Source: an uncultured Lachnospiraceae bacterium
GTDB lineage: Bacteria > Bacillota > Clostridia > Lachnospirales > Lachnospiraceae
Direction of reading: 5' to 3'
DNA length: 8,408 nt
Assembly (NCBI GenBank): GCA_947177925.1
Contig: CAMWWJ010000144.1
Location: 1-8,408 of the forward strand
Part shown: in pieces, positions 1 to 5,296 of the stretch
Numbering within the stretch: position 1 is the stretch's first letter
Layout: each line of letters starts with the position of its first letter
Translations under genes and position numbers: made by a program
Notes under the pieces: generated by a model
What the model was told of the DNA's origin: nothing
Seen by the model: the letters and a program-made list of their open reading frames with translations, nothing else
Databases searched by the model: none

Positions 1-16
1 TTTTTGGGAGAGTGTA

Positions 17-412
17 ATGGCGGCACTAAAATACAGCAGGCAGAGAGAAGCAATTAAAGAATTCTTAATGAAAAGAAAAGACCATCCCACTGCCGATATG
101 GTTTATCTTGGACTTTTGAATAAATTTCCCAATTTAAGTCTTGGCACTGTGTACAGAAACCTTGCTTTACTGTCCGATACCGGAGAAATCAACCGGTTGC
201 GACTGGGTGACGGAGTAGACCACTTTGACGGTAATACAATGCCTCATTATCATTTCATATGTGAAAAATGCGGCAGGGTAATGGATTTGGAGGCAAAGGG
301 CTTAGATGCAGTCGTTGATTTGGCAGACTCCGATTTTTCTGGAAGAATAAAAGGACATGTTACTTATTTTTATGGAGAATGTCCGGATTGTTCAGAAAGT
401 TCTTGTTCCTGA
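17..412 (+). CDS. perR: Fur-family peroxide/metal-responsive repressor, PerR type
   Basis: This 131-aa protein is a dimeric DNA-binding repressor of the Fur family. The N-terminal winged helix covers about residues 5-63, with the recognition region near 40-52 (SLGTVYRNL). The C-terminal half carries metal sites. Two CxxC pairs (C82/C85 and C122/C125) form the structural zinc site. The residues matching the regulatory metal ligands of Bacillus subtilis PerR are all present: H23, D71, H77, H79 and D90. An aspartate at position 90, rather than the glutamate of classical Fur, favours PerR, in which histidine oxidation by peroxide relieves repression. The start has a GGGAG ribosome site at 6-10; the promoter lies off the left edge. 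The next genes are peroxide-detoxifying rubrerythrin and rubredoxin, the usual PerR targets in clostridia. Assignment to the PerR subtype is inference from ligands and context. Confidence 0.88.
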   Translation: MAALKYSRQREAIKEFLMKRKDHPTADMVYLGLLNKFPNLSLGTVYRNLALLSDTGEINRLRLGDGVDHFDGNTMPHYHFICEKCGRVMDLEAKGLDAVVDLADSDFSGRIKGHVTYFYGECPDCSESSCS

Positions 413-442
413 ATGCTTTCTGATTCGTATAGGTAAGATTAG

Positions 443-487
443 TATAAATCAACATGAATGCAACAGACCGATATGTATCGCCTGTTG
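443..487 (+). promoter_or_regulatory. Possible rubrerythrin promoter -10 and leader stem-loop
   Basis: The 115-bp gap between perR and the rubrerythrin gene contains TATAAA at 443-448, a plausible -10, but only a poor -35 match near 418-425. Just downstream, CAACAG (461-466) and CTGTTG (482-487) are perfect complements, and inside them CGATA (469-473) faces TATCG (476-480). A transcript starting near 455 would begin with this hairpin, which could protect the 5' end, or the palindrome could be an operator. There is no U-run, so it is not a terminator. I did not find a convincing 7-1-7 PerR box. Confidence 0.35.
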
Positions 488-527
488 AAATAAAAACAAA
501 TTATTTATAAGAAAAGGAGAAAAAATT

Positions 528-1067
528 ATGAAATTCGTATGTCAAGTATGTGGTTATGTTCATGAAGGAGATGCAGCACCTGAAAAATGTCCAGTTTGTA
601 ATGCACCAGCAGAGAAATTTACAGCACAGGGCGACGAAATGACATGGGCTGCTGAACATGTAGTAGGTGTAGCTCAGGGTGCTTCCGAAGACATCATGGC
701 TGACCTTAGAGCAAACTTCAATGGCGAATGTACAGAAGTTGGTATGTACCTTGCAATGGCAAGAGTCGCTCACAGAGAAGGATATCCGGAAATCGGTTTA
801 TACTGGGAAAAAGCTGCTTACGAAGAAGCAGAACATGCTGCTAAATTTGCAGAATTACTTGGCGAAGTAGTAACTGATTCCACCAAGAAGAATCTGGAAA
901 TGAGAGTAGAAGCTGAAAACGGCGCTACAGCAGGTAAGTTTGACCTGGCAAAACGTGCTAAGGCTGCTAACTTGGATGCAATTCATGATACCGTTCATGA
1001 GATGGCTCGTGACGAGGCTAGACATGGTAAGGCATTTGAAGGTCTGTTAAAGAGATACTTTGGTTAA
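528..1067 (+). CDS. Reverse rubrerythrin (rubredoxin domain first), peroxide reductase
   Basis: This 179-aa cytoplasmic protein reduces hydrogen peroxide to water with electrons from NADH via rubredoxin-type carriers in anaerobes. The rubredoxin-like iron site is at the N-terminus (C5/C8 and C21/C24, about residues 1-32). The four-helix ferritin-like di-iron domain follows (about 53-179). Classical rubrerythrin has the opposite order, so this is the 'reverse' type known from Clostridium acetobutylicum. Likely di-iron ligands are E67, E100 with H103 (ExxH), a glutamate near 128-130, and E163 with H166 (ExxH). The start has AAGGAG at 514-519, 8 bases upstream. It lies between perR and a free rubredoxin gene, 19 bases from the latter, which fits one peroxide-defence transcript. 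The ligand assignment is by motif only. Codon use looks biased as in a highly expressed gene. Confidence 0.9.
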   Translation: MKFVCQVCGYVHEGDAAPEKCPVCNAPAEKFTAQGDEMTWAAEHVVGVAQGASEDIMADLRANFNGECTEVGMYLAMARVAHREGYPEIGLYWEKAAYEEAEHAAKFAELLGEVVTDSTKKNLEMRVEAENGATAGKFDLAKRAKAANLDAIHDTVHEMARDEARHGKAFEGLLKRYFG

Positions 1068-1086
1068 GTAAAGGAGGCTAATTATT

Positions 1087-1260
1087 ATGCAGAAATATTT
1101 TTGTAATCCCTGCGGATACACATATGATCCGGAAAAAGGAGATCCCGAGCACGGAATCGCTCCTGGCACTAAATTTGAGGATATTCCCGATGATTGGTGC
1201 TGCCCTCTTTGTGGCGTAAGCAAGGATATGTTCCAGCCTTGCATTGAAAACTACAATTAA
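1087..1260 (+). CDS. Rubredoxin
   Basis: This 57-aa protein has the two rubredoxin knuckles, CNPCG (C6, C9) and CPLCG (C39, C42), which bind one iron. Between them is the family core: GYTYDPEKGDPEHGIAPGT, then FEDIPDDW. It is a soluble one-electron carrier, here presumably feeding the adjacent reverse rubrerythrin. A strong AAGGAGG ribosome site sits at 1071-1077, 9 bases before the ATG, and the upstream stop is at 1067, so the gene is very likely co-transcribed with the rubrerythrin. The C-terminal tail (C52 to N57) adds a fifth cysteine outside the metal site. A terminator follows 12 bases after the stop. Confidence 0.93.
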   Translation: MQKYFCNPCGYTYDPEKGDPEHGIAPGTKFEDIPDDWCCPLCGVSKDMFQPCIENYN

Positions 1261-1272
1261 ATAATACATCAC

Positions 1273-1306
1273 AGGGAATGAATCAGAAATGGTTTGTTCC
1301 CTTTTT
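1273..1306 (+). terminator. Rho-independent terminator of the perR-rubrerythrin-rubredoxin cluster
   Basis: AGGGAA (1273-1278) pairs perfectly with TTCCCT (1297-1302). The inner segments 1279-1284 and 1291-1296 continue the helix with A-U, C-G and G-U pairs, giving a 12-bp stem with a 6-base loop. A run of T follows (1302-1306). It lies 12 bases after the rubredoxin stop. Confidence 0.88.
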
Positions 1307-1347
1307 GATTGTCCTTTTCAAGTAACACAACCTTTGAGATGTTTTTT

Positions 1348-1385
1348 AAAAAAGTGAAGAGCCTTTCGACCCTCCACTTCTCACT
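1348..1385 (-). terminator. Minus-strand rho-independent terminator inside repeat copy 1
   Basis: Read on the minus strand, AGTGA (1385-1381) pairs with TCACT (1357-1353). The helix continues with one mismatch through about ten positions and is followed by six T (plus-strand A run at 1348-1353). It would end transcripts from the trigger-factor-like lipoprotein gene, whose stop is about 150 bases upstream. Most of the hairpin is part of the 181-bp repeat, so the terminator probably came with the repeat. Confidence 0.7.
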
Positions 1386-1543
1386 ATTATGAAAAAATCC
1401 CTACTGTTTCTACATATTTTGCCCTCTCCATATCCCTTTGGATATCTTCCAGCATTTCTTCATAAACCCCATCTGCTTTTGCTTCTTCTATCATTTCTTC
1501 CACTTCTTTTTCGGAAATACCTGTATAAATACTAATACCAAGA
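1363..1543 (-). repeat. 181-bp direct repeat, copy 1 (3' gene end plus terminator)
   Basis: This segment matches 6497-6677 base for base without gaps, at a constant offset of 5,134, with about five mismatches (about 97% identity). On the minus strand both copies encode the same 3' end of a reading frame, then its TAA, then sequence forming part of a terminator. At its upstream side (high coordinates) copy 1 joins the last codons of the lipoprotein gene, in a different frame from the module's own. Confidence 0.9.
1387..1543 (-). pseudogene. 3' remnant of an unrecognised gene (copy 1)
   Basis: About 52 codons end at TAA (1387-1389) and encode a very acidic helical tail containing SEKEVEEMIEEAKADG and YEEMLEDIQRDMERAK, ending in VETVGIFS. 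The open frame continues up to 1596, but that part is antiregister to the lipoprotein gene and has no ribosome site, so it is not a usable start. The near-identical tail at 6521-6677 shows this is a duplicated gene end. Of the four differences inside the frame, two are silent and two change an amino acid. I do not recognise the parent family. Confidence 0.6.
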
Positions 1544-2605
1544 ATAGGTATCATCAAGCCTTTCACCCTGTCCCTGAATCTGTATTGCCTGTTCATAGAG
1601 AAAATCTTTTACAACCTTAATATATATTTCTTCCGTTACATATTGAAGGCCGCTGTCAGACAGCAGATCTTCTGCATTTTCATAACCATTTTCCTTTGCA
1701 TATTCTTCTTGTGCCTTTTTCATTTCCTTCGCTGATAACTGCAATTCTTCCGCTTTAATGATATATTGTGCAACTTCCCAGGATCCTTCAAAATAATCGG
1801 CATTTTCTTGCACTATTTCCTTTGATAAATCAAACATTTCAAGAACTTCTTCCAAAGTCAGGCCGTATAAATCTCCATACCTTTCATATCCGTTAATAAG
1901 CTCTTCATAGCGTAACTTTCGCTTATCATGATATTGCTGGCCAAAGACCGTTTTCTCCACAATGTTTTTTAATATATCATCTTTAACTTCCTGCAATTCC
2001 AAGTCATATTTTATATTCCATGTATACTCTTTGACATATTGCATGAATTCATCCACATTATTCACATGATATTTTTCCTGCAGATATTCTGTAGTAAGCT
2101 CGGGATAAACAAACTCTTCAATACTATTTACTTTCAGATTAATATATATATTCTGCTTTTCACCTATAAATCTTTGTCCGTCTATCTGTAAAAACTGTAA
2201 CAAATCACCGCTTTTTTTGCCAAGAAGCTCCGTTTCAACAAATTCGTCAAATTCTAAATCTCCAACGCAAAAATCCGTTTCTATATCTTCATATTCCGTG
2301 ATAGCTTCTTTTGACTGGTCCAATAATGTATATGTAACGTAAACAATATCTCCTTTTTGAATGCTGCGGTTGGTAACCTTTTTCACAGTAGCATCTTGAA
2401 TAAGTAAGTATTCTTTTTCACTTTCCACTTCGTCTTCGTCTACATCTATATTTATATCAGGAACTTCAATATTATGATAATCTCCAATGGAGTCTATAAA
2501 ATATTCATTCAGTGAAATGCTTTCTACTTTTTCACATCCACTTAGTAATATACATAGAAAAAATAAACAAAGCAAGGTTTTCTTTTTCAGGCACGATTTC
2601 ATCAT
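1532..2605 (-). CDS. Trigger-factor-like lipoprotein (FKBP/PPIase and chaperone domains)
   Basis: This 357-aa protein resembles trigger factor but is exported. Residues 3-24 form a lipoprotein signal with lipobox LSGC (C24 lipidated), so it should be anchored outside the membrane, probably as a folding factor. A trigger-factor/FKBP-like PPIase segment lies at about 80-160 (KGDIVYVTYTL ... LLGKKSGD). A long charged helical region, about 168-345, matches the trigger-factor C-terminal/SurA-like chaperone fold. The N-terminal ribosome-binding domain of true trigger factor is absent, so this is not tig. The promoter is at 2644-2671; the ribosome site is weak (AGGAT about 20 bases upstream), and the two tandem ATGs leave the first codon uncertain. 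The last codons (TYSWY, stop TAG at 1532-1534) fall in a 181-bp repeat, so the original C-terminus has probably been replaced. Catalytic PPIase activity cannot be judged from sequence alone. Confidence 0.8.
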   Translation of the reverse strand: MMKSCLKKKTLLCLFFLCILLSGCEKVESISLNEYFIDSIGDYHNIEVPDINIDVDEDEVESEKEYLLIQDATVKKVTNRSIQKGDIVYVTYTLLDQSKEAITEYEDIETDFCVGDLEFDEFVETELLGKKSGDLLQFLQIDGQRFIGEKQNIYINLKVNSIEEFVYPELTTEYLQEKYHVNNVDEFMQYVKEYTWNIKYDLELQEVKDDILKNIVEKTVFGQQYHDKRKLRYEELINGYERYGDLYGLTLEEVLEMFDLSKEIVQENADYFEGSWEVAQYIIKAEELQLSAKEMKKAQEEYAKENGYENAEDLLSDSGLQYVTEEIYIKVVKDFLYEQAIQIQGQGERLDDTYSWY

Positions 2606-2643
2606 ATTTTTATTTCTTATATCCTAATCCTTTTGTATGTACT

Positions 2644-2671
2644 ATCATATCACTAATTGCTGCATTGTCAA
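2644..2671 (-). promoter_or_regulatory. Sigma-A promoter of the trigger-factor-like lipoprotein gene
   Basis: On the minus strand, TTGACA (2671-2666) is a perfect -35 and TATGAT (2649-2644) a one-mismatch -10, with 16 bases between them. Transcription would start near 2637, leaving a leader of about 30 bases before the ATG at 2605. A TCAATTGA palindrome overlaps the -35 at 2668-2675. Confidence 0.75.
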
Positions 2672-2959
2672 TTGACTCCCGTTCCTTCCCCGTCCGGCGG
2701 TCTACGATTTCCTATACCCTTCACCATTCCTCCAGTGTGACAATCACCTCGTTGCAAGACTAAGCCATTACCAGAAGGAAGGGCACCCCACGATCTTTGA
2801 GCGTATGAAGTGCGAAAGATCTTGCCAGAGCAGGTATCAGAGGGCGGAATGCGAAAAATATCACCTCTGATATCCGAAAAATTTCCTGCAACCAAACCAC
2901 GCTTCTGTTTATCTAATGGAGTAGAAAGGATACAATATACTGGAAGAGAGGAAGGTGCG
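2672..2959. other. Divergent intergenic region with two hairpins, no supported gene
   Basis: This stretch separates the minus-strand lipoprotein promoter from the plus-strand sigma gene. It is GC-richer than its surroundings around 2675-2790. Two perfect inverted repeats occur: GATCTTT (2792-2798) with AAAGATC (2815-2821), and TATCAGAGG (2835-2843) with CCTCTGATA (2864-2872). Neither is followed by a T run. A minus-strand frame stays open through most of it (to 2668), but no ribosome site or family is recognisable. For the sigma gene, TGCAACC (2887-2893) resembles an ECF -35, with TTATCTA 15 bases on. TACAAT at 2931-2936 is a weaker sigma-A alternative. Confidence 0.5.
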
Positions 2960-3508
2960 ATGGAAAAGATGGAACATTTGGTCCAAATGGCCCGAAAGGG
3001 AGACACAGATGCGTTTGTAAAACTGATAGAGAACAGTCAGGATACATTGAAAAGAGTTTCCTTTGCGTGGCTGAAGAATGAAAACGATGTGGCAGACGCG
3101 ATACAGGATACGATACTGGACGCTTTTACAAACATTAGACAGCTAAAGAAAGCGGAATATTTTAAAACATGGCTCGTAAAAATTCTTATCAATAATTGTA
3201 CAAGAATCTACAGGAAAAACAGAAAGCTTCTGCAATTTGAGGTGAGTGCGGACAGATACCAGAAGGAAAACCGGACAGATGCTGTTAGGGAAGAGGCGGT
3301 AGGAGCCGAACTGGAATTTTTTGATCTGCTGAAAATTCTTCCTGAGGACAGCAGGATGATCTTTCAGATGTATTTTGGCGAGCAGTTTACGATAGCAGAG
3401 ATTGCAGAAATTTTGCATATGAAAGAAAATACGGTGAAAAGCAGGATACATAGAGGAAAGACACAGCTGCGCAAGCAGATAGAGAAAGAAAACCGCCGGG
3501 CAAAATAG
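2960..3508 (+). CDS. ECF-type RNA polymerase sigma factor (sigma-70 family)
   Basis: This 182-aa protein is an extracytoplasmic-function sigma factor. Region 2 spans about residues 14-84 and includes DVADAIQDTILDAFTNI and the -10 contact stretch FKTWLVKILINNC. A charged linker covers about 85-117. Region 4 spans about 118-174, with the helix-turn-helix TIAEIAEILHMKENTVKSRI contacting the -35. No region 1 or 3 is present, as expected for ECF factors. I chose the ATG at 2960 because AGAGG (2947-2951) lies 8 bases upstream and family members start just before the AxxGD helix. A longer frame from GTG 2810 adds a non-family extension. The next gene, 23 bases on, is a DUF4179 membrane protein, the usual anti-sigma partner, so this factor probably responds to an envelope signal. 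Confidence 0.92.
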   Translation: MEKMEHLVQMARKGDTDAFVKLIENSQDTLKRVSFAWLKNENDVADAIQDTILDAFTNIRQLKKAEYFKTWLVKILINNCTRIYRKNRKLLQFEVSADRYQKENRTDAVREEAVGAELEFFDLLKILPEDSRMIFQMYFGEQFTIAEIAEILHMKENTVKSRIHRGKTQLRKQIEKENRRAK

Positions 3509-3531
3509 GAAACTTGGAAAGGAGCAAGAAC

Positions 3532-4893
3532 ATGAAAAAAACATATTCGGACGATGATTTAAGAGAGATTTTAACCGTTTCCATACAAAATGAAACGGTA
3601 GACGGTAGAATTGCCAAAACCTTGGCGTGCATCAAACAGGATGCACCTAGCAACAGTGAAAAATATAGAAAAAAGGATAAAGAGAAAGATGCTGCTGAAG
3701 GAAAAAGAAACAGGTGCACCGAATGGAAAAAGGTGATTTACGGTGCGGGAACCATAGCGGCAGCTATTTTTATAGCGCTTTGTGTCTGTGTGGCAAACCC
3801 GTCTCTGGCTGCAAACATCCCGGTTTTGGAGAACATTTTTGCAAAGGTGCAGGACGTTATTCGCTTCGGAAGGCTTCCTGAGAAGGAGACCACGAAGCTA
3901 CATGATGAAAAAACAGCAGATATACAGAGCAGGAAGAATAAAACTGAGGAGAAAACGGTGGGTACTGCTGATTCAGAAAAAGAGAAGGCGGATTATATCT
4001 ATCAGGATCAGAGTCAAGGGATCACGATTACCTTTACAGAGTATTATGCCTCGAATCAGGCGGTCTTTTTCGGTGTCTGCATAGAAAATGACGAGAAATT
4101 CCCGGCATTTGCCACTATGGGGGATGCGGATTATCAGCTTATACAGGTAAATACACAGGAAGATTATTCTTTCCGGGATACGGGAATAAGCGGTTTTCGG
4201 AATATTGAGGGTAGATTGGAAGATGCATACACATTTGTGGGTGTAATGCGTGTAGACTATGATTCCATCAATGTGGACACAAGTAAATATGATGCGGCCT
4301 GCGATGAAGCGGAAAAAAATGGAGAAGAACCACCCGCAATCGATTCAGAAAGTAGGGATTATTATCTGGATTATTATGAGGTGCCAGAGGAATTTGAGAT
4401 GCAGATGCAAATAACGTGTTTGCGGGGATATTGTCCGGATATAATCGAGGAAGAAACAGGAAGTAAGCATACGGTAGTGAACGGAACAAAATTTATGGTT
4501 CAAGGAGAATGGAATTATCCTGCTGTCCAAATACAGAAAAGCGACAGGGACGTTCGGACGATACAGCTTGATGAGGTAAACGAAGAGGGGATTGGTGTGG
4601 AAAAGATAGAAATATCTCCCGTGGAGCTGACACTTCACATCGTGGAGCCCGCTGATCGTTTGCTGTACGGGGTGGTGTTGGACAAAAACGGAAAACTGCT
4701 GATTAACGGTAGCAGCAATGTATACGAGCTGACAATCGCCGGACGGGATATTTCTACTGTAAATATATACATCTGCGATTATATCGAATATATGGACGAG
4801 ATTAAAGGTTATGAGTTGGAGGATGCTGAGAAATTCCGGAGCATGCTGGAGAAAAAGGCGCTTTTTAAGACGAAAGTTACGACCATAGACTGA
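3532..4893 (+). CDS. DUF4179 membrane protein, probable anti-sigma factor
   Basis: This 453-aa single-pass membrane protein most likely holds the preceding ECF sigma factor inactive. A cytoplasmic part (residues 1-67, charged, starting with YSDDDLREIL) would bind sigma. One transmembrane helix covers about 68-88. The family signature NPSLAANIPVLENIFAKVQD follows at 89-107. A large extracellular region (about 110-453) contains DUF4179-type beta-rich sequence such as YYASNQAVFFGVCIEND. This outside part is presumably the sensor. The start at 3532 is set by AAAGGAG (3518-3524), 7 bases upstream; a TTG at 3514 lies before that site and is rejected. Residues 37-64 and 110-140 are lysine/glutamate-rich linkers of low complexity. 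The anti-sigma role is inferred from family and operon; no zinc-binding ZAS motif (HxxxCxxC) is visible. Confidence 0.85.
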   Translation: MKKTYSDDDLREILTVSIQNETVDGRIAKTLACIKQDAPSNSEKYRKKDKEKDAAEGKRNRCTEWKKVIYGAGTIAAAIFIALCVCVANPSLAANIPVLENIFAKVQDVIRFGRLPEKETTKLHDEKTADIQSRKNKTEEKTVGTADSEKEKADYIYQDQSQGITITFTEYYASNQAVFFGVCIENDEKFPAFATMGDADYQLIQVNTQEDYSFRDTGISGFRNIEGRLEDAYTFVGVMRVDYDSINVDTSKYDAACDEAEKNGEEPPAIDSESRDYYLDYYEVPEEFEMQMQITCLRGYCPDIIEEETGSKHTVVNGTKFMVQGEWNYPAVQIQKSDRDVRTIQLDEVNEEGIGVEKIEISPVELTLHIVEPADRLLYGVVLDKNGKLLINGSSNVYELTIAGRDISTVNIYICDYIEYMDEIKGYELEDAEKFRSMLEKKALFKTKVTTID

Positions 4894-4897
4894 TTGC

Positions 4898-4933
4898 ACG
4901 GCTTTTCAACTATTATCAAAACATAGAAGCCGT
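4898..4933 (+). terminator. Possible hairpin downstream of the anti-sigma gene
   Basis: ACGGCTT (4898-4904) pairs with AAGCCGT (4927-4933) four bases after the stop of the anti-sigma gene. The loop is long (22 bases) and an A run rather than a T run follows, so it is a weak terminator candidate, though it may act as a 3'-end stabiliser. Confidence 0.3.
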
Positions 4934-4971
4934 AAAAAACTTCTCTAAAGAAAAATGGCTGAAGTCGTTCA

Positions 4972-5008
4972 GAGGCTGTAAAAAATTCTGTGTCTATGGA
5001 AAATAATC
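4972..5008 (+). repeat. Left terminal inverted repeat of the IS256-family element
   Basis: Read inward, it begins GAGGCTGTAAAAAATTCTGT and continues to TGTCTATGGAAAATAAT. It matches the reverse complement of 6460-6497 with one 2-base gap and a handful of mismatches; the blocks TGTAAAA, TGTGTCT and TGGAAAA are shared. A second block, TAGGAATCAGATATG at 5017-5031, corresponds to the right-end TAAGAATCAAGATATG. Confidence 0.82.
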
Positions 5009-5044
5009 TTTACTGATAGGAATCAGATATGTAGAAATTTGTTG

Positions 5045-5269
5045 TCAAATATCATTACTTTCATGCTGTCGAATTTCTTTTCTGCTAATAGTATTGCCAA
5101 TTCCATAAATCCTATACATGTTCTTTGGATTTTTTGCATACAAAACAGGCATTAGCGCAGGGGAGCTTTCCGTGGGCCCTGCCCACACCCGGCCTCCAGA
5201 ATAAGGATGGATAATTCTGGCAATACTGCTAATGCCGATAGGATAAGGTAGAGCTGGAACGTTTTTCAT
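5045..5269 (-). CDS. Doubtful 74-aa reading frame inside the IS (may be a non-coding RNA)
   Basis: The frame starts at ATG 5269 and would give 74 residues including HPYSGGRVWAGPTESSPALM. I cannot place it in a family with confidence. It has no good ribosome site (only GGAA well upstream), and the ATG lies in the loop of an 11-bp hairpin (5252-5262/5278-5288) that would hide it. The same bases contain several long complementary segments, so the open frame may be incidental to an RNA structure. It lies downstream of the transposase, between it and the left inverted repeat. Confidence 0.2.
   Translation of the reverse strand: MKNVPALPYPIGISSIARIIHPYSGGRVWAGPTESSPALMPVLYAKNPKNMYRIYGIGNTISRKEIRQHESNDI
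5084..5236. ncRNA. Candidate structured RNA within the IS256-family element
   Basis: Perfect complementary pairs are dense here. P1 is 5148-5156 (GGCATTAGC) with 5228-5236 (9 bp). P2 is 5157-5162 (GCAGGG) with 5177-5182 (6 bp), directly abutting P1. P3 is 5196-5202 (CCAGAAT) with 5214-5220 (7 bp). Together they form a three-way junction. A further segment, AGTATTGCC at 5090-5098, pairs with 5219-5227 (9 bp), which crosses P1 and overlaps P3 by two bases, implying a pseudoknot or a switch. GCTAAT at 5084-5089 repeats part of the P1 3' strand and could compete for 5151-5156. GTGGGC (5172-5177) with GCCCAC (5181-5186) is an alternative to P2. The strand cannot be decided; minus is favoured because the transposase is transcribed that way. 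Confidence 0.4.
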
Positions 5270-5292
5270 AAAGTGTGACGTTCCAGCTTTTT
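5252..5292 (+). terminator. Strong hairpin at the transposase 3' end, T run on the plus strand
   Basis: AGCTGGAACGT (5252-5262) and ACGTTCCAGCT (5278-5288) are perfect 11-bp complements around a 15-base loop, followed on the plus strand by five T (5288-5292). It would stop plus-strand transcripts entering the IS from the sigma/anti-sigma side. On the minus strand it lies 8 bases after the transposase stop but has no U run, so it is at best a weak terminator in that direction. Confidence 0.6.
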
Positions 5293-5296
5293 CCTT

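Noticed and set aside
436..510. PerR/Fur box between perR and the rubrerythrin gene
   Set aside because: GATTAGTATAAATC and TTATTTATAA are only partly palindromic and do not fit the 7-1-7 spacing.
485..511. TTGAAA/TATAAG promoter directly before the rubrerythrin gene
   Set aside because: Spacing is 15 bases and the resulting start near 518 would remove the ribosome site.
1387..1596. Independent 69-aa gene on the minus strand
   Set aside because: Its ATG lies inside the lipoprotein gene in another frame with no ribosome site; only the 3' part is a duplicated gene end.
2791..2830. Group II intron domain V-like sequence (GAGCGTATGAAGTGCGAAAG)
   Set aside because: The 3' strand needed for the domain V hairpin is not there and no intron-encoded protein is nearby; the resemblance is superficial.
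2810..2959. Longer sigma-factor start at GTG 2810 (232 residues)
   Set aside because: The extra 50 residues do not resemble ECF sigma N-termini, the region holds hairpins, and the ATG at 2960 has its own ribosome site.
2668..3006. 113-codon minus-strand reading frame antisense to the sigma gene start
   Set aside because: It overlaps the sigma coding region, has no ribosome site, and its composition follows the opposite strand.
3514..3531. TTG 3514 as start of the anti-sigma gene
   Set aside because: The TTG lies before and overlaps the ribosome site that serves the ATG at 3532.
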